This document shows, in pieces, positions 33,278 to 41,071 of a DNA stretch of 64,000 bases; position 1 is the first letter of the stretch, and each line of letters opens with the position of its first letter. The notes beneath the pieces were generated by a model. The model was not told the origin of the DNA, searched no databases, and saw only the letters and a list, made by a program, of their open reading frames with translations. The stretch is taken from contig CAYPAX010000006.1 in the NCBI GenBank assembly GCA_964408735.1, positions 1 through 64,000 on the forward strand, in the 5' to 3' direction. The position numbers and the translations under genes were made by a program. Source of the DNA: UBA7887 sp964408735 (GTDB taxonomy: Bacteria; Pseudomonadota; Alphaproteobacteria; UBA7887).

Positions 33278-35115
33278 GCCACACGGCTGTCCTGGCGCCA
33301 AGATTGGTCTATGCGGATTGCCACGCGGCGTTGGCGGAGGCCTGGCAGCGCGGTTTGCCGCGGGAAGTGCAAGTCCGGACATTGGCGCCTGCCATCCTGG
33401 CCGACAGCACGATCGCGGCGCAAACCGCCGACGAAAGACTTACGCCGGACAAGATTGCTGCGCTCGAGGATGCTTTATTAGCGACCGCGGACGATCTTTG
33501 GCGGGCTGTACAGGCCATAGCCGAGCCGGCAATAGCCAGGGACTTGGCTTTGGTCGCGGGGCGCGCCCTGTTCAGTGACTTTCAGGGCCATGTCTATGCC
33601 GCGGCGGTGTTGCGGGACGAGCCTGTGGACGCCAGCTGCGCCGTTGTGACCGCGGTCCAGAGCGATGCCAATTTGCGGCGCCGTTTTCGCTACCGCGTCG
33701 CAGATGTCATATCCCTGGCGGGTGATGCCACACTGATCGAGGTTCCGGCCGAGCGATTGCCGAGGGTCACCGAACCGGCGCCACCACGGCCGCCGTTTGC
33801 CAGACGGCTGGTGCAAACCAATCTCCACTCCATACTTTTCCGCTTGGGAATGGCAGTCTGGCAGCGCCTGCCGGTCACGCCGCCGCGCGGCACGATTTTG
33901 GTGCTGCGCGAGAACGAGCTGGTCAAGGAAGCAGGCGCGCGCTTGATGACGCGGGGCTTCGCCATGCGATCGATGGTGCAACCGATATTTCCTGAGCCTG
34001 CTGCCGATAACAAGGCGTGGGCAGAGATCGTGGATCTGACCACAGAGGCGTTGCGCAAGCATTTCGAAGGCTTGATCGGCGAGTGTGCTGTGCGGGCACT
34101 CGAGCAGCTTGGCGCCCGGGCGGTGGCTGAGGCGCTGACCGGCTTCTGCGACGCGGTTCCCTTGTGGCGGGCGGCCTTGGGCGGACAGAAGCGTTGGCGC
34201 TGCCGCGCCGTGCTCACCAACATGCTTATGACTCCGCAAGCCGTAGCGCTGCATTGCGCCTTGCGGGAGAGGAATGTTCCGCTGATTGCCGTCCAGCACG
34301 GGGTCACGCCCGAGATCAGCAAGCGCACGTCCCGTTACGCCCTAAGTTTCGAGAACGCCGCCAGCGATCTGGCGCTGACTTTCAACGAACGTGCGGCGCG
34401 GCTGTTCAACCGCAGTCCCTATTCCGAGGCGCCGGCCGTTGCCGTGGGCATGCCGTCGGATTACCGGAAACTGCGCCGCCGCACACAGGCCGGCAAACAG
34501 AATTCGATTTGGTATGTCTGTACCAGTCTTTACCAAAGCAATCTTGCACGGCTGCATCGTGGCATCGCCGACAGCACCATGTATATGCGCGAGGTTGCCC
34601 TGATCGAGCGCGTGTTCGCCGGATTGCCCCATGGAATCACGTATAAGCCGTATCCTGCGGTGCGCTATCTCGATCCCGATCCGGCGCTGGAGCTTGCTGC
34701 GCGAACGCCCGGCGTTAAGGTCTATCGGGATCGCCTGGATTTTCGCTATCTCGCGCTCTATGCCCGCATGCTGGTGACCGCGGGTGCGACAAGCACCGTG
34801 TCCTGGTGCTTGATGTCCGACAAGCCCATGGTGTTCCTTCACCATGCCGATGCCATGCCACTGGACGACGAGGCGCTCGAGGCTTTCCGGCTCGGGGTGT
34901 TCGTCTTCGACCACCAGACGCCCGACTTCCACGAGAGCTTGCATGCCTTTCTCGCCCAGCCCATGAGTGATATCGAGGCGGCGTGGGCCGAGCGCGCTTC
35001 GGCGCGCAGGCGATTGATCAGCGATTTTATCGCTGCTCCGACCGGGAATGGCGGTGCCAGCGCGGCGGACGAAATATTGTCTTTCCTGGCGCAGCGAGGC
35101 TCGCGGCATGACTGA
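33274..35115 (+). CDS. Large putative transferase, LIC12162-like
   Basis: Start ATG 33274 in ATGA overlap with pseB. 613 residues. The middle has RGTILVLRENELVKEAGARL and later VPLIAVQHGVTPEISKRTSR, a segment known from LIC12162-type putative transferases found beside nonulosonate genes. The C-terminus has MLVTAGATSTVSWCLMSDKP, which could be the donor-side helix of a GT-B fold. No membrane helix is evident. It is a reasonable candidate for the enzyme that puts pseudaminic acid on its acceptor, but that rests on position after pseB and before an acetyltransferase. The family name is recalled, not searched. Confidence 0.55.
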   Translation: MSHTAVLAPRLVYADCHAALAEAWQRGLPREVQVRTLAPAILADSTIAAQTADERLTPDKIAALEDALLATADDLWRAVQAIAEPAIARDLALVAGRALFSDFQGHVYAAAVLRDEPVDASCAVVTAVQSDANLRRRFRYRVADVISLAGDATLIEVPAERLPRVTEPAPPRPPFARRLVQTNLHSILFRLGMAVWQRLPVTPPRGTILVLRENELVKEAGARLMTRGFAMRSMVQPIFPEPAADNKAWAEIVDLTTEALRKHFEGLIGECAVRALEQLGARAVAEALTGFCDAVPLWRAALGGQKRWRCRAVLTNMLMTPQAVALHCALRERNVPLIAVQHGVTPEISKRTSRYALSFENAASDLALTFNERAARLFNRSPYSEAPAVAVGMPSDYRKLRRRTQAGKQNSIWYVCTSLYQSNLARLHRGIADSTMYMREVALIERVFAGLPHGITYKPYPAVRYLDPDPALELAARTPGVKVYRDRLDFRYLALYARMLVTAGATSTVSWCLMSDKPMVFLHHADAMPLDDEALEAFRLGVFVFDHQTPDFHESLHAFLAQPMSDIEAAWAERASARRRLISDFIAAPTGNGGASAADEILSFLAQRGSRHD

Positions 35116-35743
35116 TCAATGGCTGCCGAGTGCCAATCCGGACCCGGCACCGCCGCCGAGACATGCCGCGCCACCGTTCTCAGAAACGGTGCGCGGCGAT
35201 GCCTTCTATTTGCAGCGAATCCGGCCCGGTACGGTATCCGAGGACTATCTTGCCTGGCTCAGCGATCCCGACGTGATCCGTTTTCTGCAGGTGCGGTTTT
35301 CGGCCCGCGACGAAGCGGACATATCCGCCTTCGTCGAGAGCTTCGACCATGTCGATCGCTTCTTGTTCGGCATTCATGATGCCGTTGACGACACCTATAT
35401 CGGCAACATTACCTTGCGCCTCGACCCTAACCATCTCTTCGCCCATATGGGCTATTTGATCGGCGATAAGCGGTATTGGAGCAGTCGTGCCGCGCTGGAT
35501 GCTGTGACGCTGATTTGCGATTTCGCGTTTTTCGAGCGCGGCGTGCGCAAGATCATCGAGCCGACGACCGATAACCATGTGGCATCGAGCTTCAATTTTC
35601 GTCGCCTGGGATTTACCTATGAAGGCAAGTTTCCGGACCTCTTTTGGAGTGACGGTGCCTATCGGGCCGCGGTCTATTGGAGCATGAGCGCGCGAGATTG
35701 GGCCGAATTGCGTGGGCGCGACCCCGCTGAGGTGACATCGTGA
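35108..35743 (+). CDS. GNAT acetyltransferase (RimJ/RimL-like)
   Basis: Start ATG 35108, overlapping the previous gene by 8 bases. 211 residues. After a Pro-rich leader of ~30 residues comes YLQRIRPGTVSEDYLAWLSD. Then come GNITLRLDPNHLFAHMGYLI, WSSRAALDAVTLICDFAF and a C-terminal ASSFNFRRLGFTYEGKFPD. The pattern matches GNATs acting on amino sugars in surface-glycan loci. The usual R/Q-x-x-G-x-G/A loop is degenerate here (DKRYWSSRAA), so activity or acetyl-CoA mode may differ. It is joined to the next gene by GTGA. Confidence 0.7.
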   Translation: MTDQWLPSANPDPAPPPRHAAPPFSETVRGDAFYLQRIRPGTVSEDYLAWLSDPDVIRFLQVRFSARDEADISAFVESFDHVDRFLFGIHDAVDDTYIGNITLRLDPNHLFAHMGYLIGDKRYWSSRAALDAVTLICDFAFFERGVRKIIEPTTDNHVASSFNFRRLGFTYEGKFPDLFWSDGAYRAAVYWSMSARDWAELRGRDPAEVTS

Positions 35744-36933
35744 CGCCAAGCCCGGCATTGCCGCGGCTCGGCGACAGAGCATCGCTGAGCGTGGACGTCA
35801 CCGGCGACTTGGTGGATCGGTTCGTGGCCCTGACCGGTGACGACAATCCGGTCCATATGGACGATGCGGCGGCCAGAGCGCTCGGCCTGCCCGGTCGCGT
35901 CGTGCACGGCATGTGCTACGCGAGCTTCATCTCGACCCTGATTGGAACCAAGTTGCCGGGCGCGGGGGCGTTGTGGGCTTCACAGACCTATCGCTTCCTG
36001 GCACCGGTCCATATCGGTGACCGCATCACGCTCAGCGGCGAGGTAGTGGAGGTGGCGACGAGGCGCAAGGCTGTTCGTCTGCATGTTCAGGCCGTCGACC
36101 AGGTCGGCAGAGAGGTCATGGAGGGTGAGAGCGAAGTGCTGATGCCCGGCGCCGCATCCGCCGGGACCGCGGCAAGCCGCTCGCGGCAAGTTGCGCGGCA
36201 GGCGTCGCAGCGGGTGGCGTTCGTCGCTGGCGCCGGCGGCGCCCTGGGACGAGTCATTACAGCGCGACTTGCCGACGACGGATTTGCGGTGGCGGCCGCC
36301 GGGCGAAAGATGCCGCCGCTGCTAGCGCTAGCCGAAGAGAGAGAGGCCGTCATCGCAATCGATGCGGACTTGAGCGACGATCGTTCCGTGCACGAGGCTG
36401 TCGCCGAAACCGGGCGTGCTCTCGGTGCGCCGAGCCTCGTCGTGCACTGTGCCAGCGCGCCGTTGCCAAATGCCGGACCGTCGGAGACGGATTGGGAGGT
36501 CTATCGCAAGCATTTCGAGGTCCAGGTCGGCGGGCTGCATCGGTTGCTGGTGAGCTCGGCCCCGGCAATGGAGGTCGCGGGAGCCGGCCATTTCATTCTC
36601 ATCGGCAGCACAGCAAGCAACGGCCCACCGGCCAAGGGCATGGCGGCCTACGCCGGTGCGAAAAGCGCGGCCACAGCGCTGATCCGGTCCATTGCCGCGG
36701 AAATGGCACCAAAGGGCGTAAGAGCCAACATCGTCTCGCCCCATTTCATGAGCACGTCGCTGACGGGCACTGTGCCCAGCAAGGTCCGCAAATTGGTCGC
36801 GGCCCAGACGCCGCTGCGACGATTGGCCGAGCTCAGCGAAGTTGCGGCCGCCGTGGCGTTCCTCGCCGGCAGCGAATGCCAATACATCAATGGTCACGAA
36901 ATGGTGCTCGACGGTGGAGCGACAATGCCATGA
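35740..36933 (+). CDS. MaoC-like hot-dog hydratase fused to SDR oxidoreductase
   Basis: 397 residues from GTG 35740. Residues 1-~135 form a MaoC/R-specific enoyl hydratase hot-dog domain with the catalytic Asp and His in GDDNPVHMDD and GRVVHGMC. Residues ~160-397 are a short-chain dehydrogenase: VAFVAGAGGALGRVI, the Ser in LIGSTASNG, YAGAKSAATALI (Tyr-x3-Lys) and the C-terminal INGHEMVLDGGA. The pair would hydrate or dehydrate and reduce a beta-oxo or enoyl thioester, as in FAS steps done on ACP. Next to the FkbH-like protein and ACP, it likely makes a hydroxy-acyl group that decorates a sugar. The fusion itself is unusual. Confidence 0.78.
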   Translation: MTPSPALPRLGDRASLSVDVTGDLVDRFVALTGDDNPVHMDDAAARALGLPGRVVHGMCYASFISTLIGTKLPGAGALWASQTYRFLAPVHIGDRITLSGEVVEVATRRKAVRLHVQAVDQVGREVMEGESEVLMPGAASAGTAASRSRQVARQASQRVAFVAGAGGALGRVITARLADDGFAVAAAGRKMPPLLALAEEREAVIAIDADLSDDRSVHEAVAETGRALGAPSLVVHCASAPLPNAGPSETDWEVYRKHFEVQVGGLHRLLVSSAPAMEVAGAGHFILIGSTASNGPPAKGMAAYAGAKSAATALIRSIAAEMAPKGVRANIVSPHFMSTSLTGTVPSKVRKLVAAQTPLRRLAELSEVAAAVAFLAGSECQYINGHEMVLDGGATMP

Positions 36934-38753
36934 CCGCCGAGCCATTGCAGCAGCTGCTCGCCGATCCGGACAGGCAAGTGGCTGCGCGCTGTCAGCTCCG
37001 AAAAGTGCTGGATGCGGCGCCGACCACGCTCGCCTACATCAAGTGGAAATCCGAATTGTTGCCGGCCGAAGAGCAGCGGACCGTCGCCATCCTGTCTTCC
37101 TTCACCATAGAGACCGTGGCGCCATTTCTCGATGTCGAGGCTTATCTGGCGGGCTGGCGTGTGAAGCCCGTCTTCGAACAGTATGGCGGCTGGCTGAACG
37201 GGTTGACCGATCCGCGGATCCTGGGCCCCAAGGATCCCTCGGCGGTGGTCCTGCTTCTGCACGGCGATGCGCTCCTGGCGGCCGACAAGCCCTCGCCAAG
37301 CGACGCCATCGCGTTGATCGCGGGCGCGCTTCGCGGCTTTCGTGCCGAGAGCGGCGTGCCGTTATTCATCGGCCTGATTGCCGATGCGCCGGAGCCGAAC
37401 GCTTTGGGCCTGGCGGACCTGAGCGGTCGCGATCGCGGAGCCGCCATCAAGGCGGTCAATCAGGCACTCCATGAACTCGCTGAGGAGTTGGCCGATTGCC
37501 ATCTCCTCGATATTCCCGCCTGGTTGGCGCTGCCCGGCAGCGGTTGGTTTGATCGGGCCGGGTATCTGGCCCGAATGACATTCATATCGGGGCCCGGACT
37601 GCCAAGCCTGGCACGCGGCATTGCCCGTGCGCTGGCCTGCCTCTATCAGCCTCGGCGCAAGGTGCTGGCGCTGGATCTCGACAACAGTCTTTGGGGCGGC
37701 GTGGTGGGAGAGGATGGTGTGGCGGGCATTGCCATCTCCGCCGATCAGTGGCCGGGCTCGGCTTATGCCTACTTTCAGAGAAAGATCAAGCAGCTCAGGG
37801 CGAGTGGAATCCTGCTTGCTATCAACAGCAAGAACAACGAGACGGACGCGCGCGAGGTGTTCAGCGCGCGGCCGGAAATGCACTTGCGCTGGGGTGATTT
37901 CAGTGCTCATCGTGTCAATTGGGAGAATAAGGCAGCGAATCTCATGGCCATCGCCGACGAGCTTGGCCTCGGCCTGGATAGCTTTGTCTTCGCCGATGAC
38001 AGCCCGGTCGAATGCGCCTTGGTTCGCGAGCTCCTGCCGATGGTCGATGTTATCGAGCTGGGGTCGAATCCTGCCGACTTCGTCCCGAGATTACTCGAGA
38101 CCGGGGCCTTCGACGCGTTGTCGGTATCGGCCGAGGATCGCAGCCGTGCCGAGGGCTATATCTCCGAGACCCGGCGCCAGCAGGTGCGGTTGGCGGCCGG
38201 CAGTCTTGACGATTTTATGGCAAGCCTGGATCTGCGGCTGAGCATCGACCCGGTAAACGCGGTGAGCGCCGCCAGAGCGCATCAACTGCTACTGAAAACG
38301 AACCAGTTCAACTTGTGCCTGCAACGTCTGACAGCGTCGCAGGTCGCAGAAATGGTGGAGAATGGGGATAGGCTCTATACCGCTGCCCTCAGCGATCGCT
38401 TCGGGGATTACGGCATCGTCGCGGTGATGGAGCTCAAGCCCCAAGATGATGCCCTGCGGATTGCCAACCTGGTGATCAGTTGCCGCGCCTTGGGTCGTGA
38501 GGTGGAGGATGCGTTGTTCGCCTTTGCCGGCGCACAAGCGACGCGCCGCAGCCTAGATAAGCTGAGCGCAGCCTTCATGCAGGGTCCACGAAACCAGCAG
38601 GTGGCGGCGTTTTTGGAGGGATACGGATTTTCCACGGCCGGTCGCGCCGACGTGGCGACCGAGTATGTGATGGATATCGAGCGGGGGACATGCGATTGGC
38701 CAGCACACATAAGGGTGGAGCTGTCCGCAATGGAGGCGGGAGTGCATGGTTGA
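36930..38753 (+). CDS. FkbH-like HAD-IIIC phosphatase/acyl-ACP loading protein
   Basis: Start ATG 36930 in ATGA overlap; the frame is open further upstream but lies inside the SDR gene. 607 residues. The HAD nucleophile motif is LALDLDNSLWGGVVGEDG, the Ser/Thr motif is in LAINSKNNETDA, and FADDSPVEC is the last acidic motif. The C-terminal ~150 residues (ARAHQLLLKTNQFNLCLQR, VISCRALGREVEDALF) form the acyltransferase-like half of the family. FkbH proteins dephosphorylate 1,3-bisphosphoglycerate and load glycerate onto an ACP. Its stop overlaps an ACP gene, so glyceryl-ACP formation is a good hypothesis. Confidence 0.82.
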   Translation: MTAEPLQQLLADPDRQVAARCQLRKVLDAAPTTLAYIKWKSELLPAEEQRTVAILSSFTIETVAPFLDVEAYLAGWRVKPVFEQYGGWLNGLTDPRILGPKDPSAVVLLLHGDALLAADKPSPSDAIALIAGALRGFRAESGVPLFIGLIADAPEPNALGLADLSGRDRGAAIKAVNQALHELAEELADCHLLDIPAWLALPGSGWFDRAGYLARMTFISGPGLPSLARGIARALACLYQPRRKVLALDLDNSLWGGVVGEDGVAGIAISADQWPGSAYAYFQRKIKQLRASGILLAINSKNNETDAREVFSARPEMHLRWGDFSAHRVNWENKAANLMAIADELGLGLDSFVFADDSPVECALVRELLPMVDVIELGSNPADFVPRLLETGAFDALSVSAEDRSRAEGYISETRRQQVRLAAGSLDDFMASLDLRLSIDPVNAVSAARAHQLLLKTNQFNLCLQRLTASQVAEMVENGDRLYTAALSDRFGDYGIVAVMELKPQDDALRIANLVISCRALGREVEDALFAFAGAQATRRSLDKLSAAFMQGPRNQQVAAFLEGYGFSTAGRADVATEYVMDIERGTCDWPAHIRVELSAMEAGVHG

Positions 38754-39003
38754 CGAAAGCGTTTCGGGCAGATTGAAGGAGATATTTTCCGTGGTTCTCG
38801 AGATTCCGGTTGACGACATCAGGCCGGAGCTGTCTCCTGACAGCAGTGAAAAGTGGGATTCTCTGCGCCACATTCATCTCGTGAGCGCAATCGATGAAGG
38901 CTTCGGCATATCGCTGACCTTCGAACAGCAGATGGAGGCCCTGACGTTTGACCTCGCGCTCGAGGTCGTGACCGAATCCCTAGGCGCGAAATCCCGGACC
39001 TGA
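38746..39003 (+). CDS. Acyl carrier protein
   Basis: 85 residues, overlapping the FkbH-like gene by 8 bases. Ser39 in EKWDSLRHIHLV is the phosphopantetheine site: the usual DSL triad follows a Trp instead of the FabF-type GADSL. The family helices ISLTFEQQMEALTF and LALEVVTESLG are present. The variant EKWDSL is typical of specialised ACPs paired with FkbH-like enzymes. It should hold glyceryl or another small acyl group for transfer to an amino sugar. A phosphopantetheinyl transferase is not in the window. Confidence 0.85.
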   Translation: MVDESVSGRLKEIFSVVLEIPVDDIRPELSPDSSEKWDSLRHIHLVSAIDEGFGISLTFEQQMEALTFDLALEVVTESLGAKSRT

Positions 39004-39012
39004 CTTTCCGCA

Positions 39013-41046
39013 ATGACTACCGTCGCCATTATTCAGGCCCGCATGGGGTCCAACCGCCTGCCAGGCAAAGTGCTTATGGACCTGGGCGGGCAAACCGCGC
39101 TTTCGCGGGTGACGGATGCGGCGCTGGCGGTTCCTGGTGTCGACAAGGTCGTTGTCGCGACATCCGTGGCGCCCGCCGATGATCCGATCGGCGCCTGGTG
39201 TGCCGAGCGGAATCTCGCCTGCTATCGCGGCCCGGAAGCGGATGTTCTGGCTCGCATGCACGAGGCCGCTGAGGCTGAGGGCGCGGATATCGTCATGCGC
39301 TTGACGGGCGACTGTCCGCTCCTCGACCCTTCCGTTTGTGCGCAGGTCCTGCTGCTCTTCCACCGGACCGATGCCGATTACGCGAGCAATGTGGATCCGC
39401 CGACTTGGCCGGACGGCTTGGATTGCGAGGTCTTTGCGGCGTCTGCCCTGGCAAGTGCCGCGGCGCTCGCCGGGGAGGTGGCGGAGCGCGAGCATGTGAC
39501 ACCGTTCATTCGGCGCAACCGCAGCCGCTATCGCATAGTAAATCTGGACTGCCCGGTGCCCGGTTTGGCGGCCGAGCGCTGGACATTGGACACGGCCGAC
39601 GACTTTCGCTTCTTGCGTGCCACATTGGCAGGTCTTCCCGTCGACAGACCGACAAATCTCGCCGAAGTGCTGGCAGTGCTGGCTGACCACCCTGACATCG
39701 GAGGCTCGCGCGAGACGGTGCAGCCCAGGTCGGTTGGCGAGGGCTCCGCGGCGACCGTGATCGAGCGTTTTCACAACTCGGCTGAGGCTCTGCGGCGTAC
39801 CGAGCGAACCATCCCGCTGGGATCGCAAACATTCTCGAAAAGCCACATTCAGCTGCCTCAAGGCCATGCGCCGGCCTTTGTCACCCATGGCGATGGTGGG
39901 CGAATCTGGGATCTTGACGGGAACCGCTATGTGGACCTGAGTTGCGGCCTGTTGGCCGTGCTGCTCGGCTATCGCGACGCGGATGTTGACCAAGCAATCC
40001 GGCAACAATTGAATAGTGGTATCAGCTTTAGTCTGGCCTCCGAATTAGAGGAACAGCTCGCGGAGCGGCTTGTCGAGATCATTCCCTGTGCCGAAATGGT
40101 TCGCTTCGGAAAGAATGGCAGCGATGCGACTAGCGCTTGCATTCGCGTCGCGCGGGCGGCGACGCGCCGCGACCGGATTGCCATATGCGGTTACCATGGT
40201 TGGCAAGATTGGTATATCGGCGCGACATCGCGCAGCAAAGGCGTGCCCGGGGCCGTGCAGGAGCTGACCATGCCGTTCCCCTATAATGACCTGGACGCTC
40301 TGCACGCCTTGTTCAAGACACACCCGGGCGAGTTCGCGGCGGTAATCCTCGAGCCGATGTCTGTGGAAGAGCCTGCACCCGGCTATCTCGCGACACTCGC
40401 CGAGCTCGTACGCGCGGAAGGTAGTGTGCTGATATTTGATGAGATCGTTACCGGTTTTCGCTATGCACTGGGAGGCGCGCAAGATTATTTCGGCGTCACA
40501 CCCGATCTCGCTGCGTTCGGGAAAGGTATGGGCAATGGCATGCCCATATCGGCCATCGTCGGACGCGCCGGCTTGATGTCGCAGATGGAAGAGATTTTCT
40601 TCTCCGCGACCTTTGGCGGCGAGTCCCTGTCGCTGGCCGCATCGATCTCCGTCATCGACAAGATGCGTCGCGAGCCCGTCATCGAGACCTTGTGGCGCAA
40701 TGGCGAAACCCTGGCTGACGCGGCGACGGTGCTGATCAAGCAATTCGACCTTGCCCAGGTCATGCAGCTACGCGGAATGGCGCCATGGAAAGTGGTTACC
40801 TTTGACGACCATGCCAATGTCCGTAAGGAGGCGATTCGAACCTTATGGGTGCGCGAAATGATCCGTCATGGTGTCTTTACGCTGGGAAGCCATAATATCT
40901 GCTATGCGCATGACGAGCGTGATATTTCCATTGTTGCCAACGCTTGGGAGAAGTCGCTGGGCGCGCTTTGCGATGCGCTCGACTCCGGCGCCTTGGAGCG
41001 CAATCTGCCTTGCCCGGTCATCGAGCCGGTCTTTCGGGTGCGCTGA
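39013..41046 (+). CDS. Fusion: SpsF-type cytidylyltransferase (3 of 3) and class III aminotransferase
   Basis: 677 residues. Residues 1-~235 are SpsF-like: VAIIQARMGSNRLPGKVL, CYRGPEADVLARMH, RLTGDCPLLDPSV, REHVTPFIRRN. Residues ~245-677 are a glutamate-1-semialdehyde aminomutase-like, fold-type I PLP enzyme: SKSHIQLPQGHAPAF, MVRFGKNGSDATSACIRVAR, LIFDEIVTGFR and the PLP Lys504 in AAFGKGMGNGM. The first half may activate pseudaminic acid with CTP (PseF role). The second transfers an amino group on a related sugar, or isomerises it. The gene lies between the ACP and pseG genes. Confidence 0.8.
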   Translation: MTTVAIIQARMGSNRLPGKVLMDLGGQTALSRVTDAALAVPGVDKVVVATSVAPADDPIGAWCAERNLACYRGPEADVLARMHEAAEAEGADIVMRLTGDCPLLDPSVCAQVLLLFHRTDADYASNVDPPTWPDGLDCEVFAASALASAAALAGEVAEREHVTPFIRRNRSRYRIVNLDCPVPGLAAERWTLDTADDFRFLRATLAGLPVDRPTNLAEVLAVLADHPDIGGSRETVQPRSVGEGSAATVIERFHNSAEALRRTERTIPLGSQTFSKSHIQLPQGHAPAFVTHGDGGRIWDLDGNRYVDLSCGLLAVLLGYRDADVDQAIRQQLNSGISFSLASELEEQLAERLVEIIPCAEMVRFGKNGSDATSACIRVARAATRRDRIAICGYHGWQDWYIGATSRSKGVPGAVQELTMPFPYNDLDALHALFKTHPGEFAAVILEPMSVEEPAPGYLATLAELVRAEGSVLIFDEIVTGFRYALGGAQDYFGVTPDLAAFGKGMGNGMPISAIVGRAGLMSQMEEIFFSATFGGESLSLAASISVIDKMRREPVIETLWRNGETLADAATVLIKQFDLAQVMQLRGMAPWKVVTFDDHANVRKEAIRTLWVREMIRHGVFTLGSHNICYAHDERDISIVANAWEKSLGALCDALDSGALERNLPCPVIEPVFRVR

Positions 41047-41071
41047 TTCGAGCTCGTCAGGCCCAGGATCG

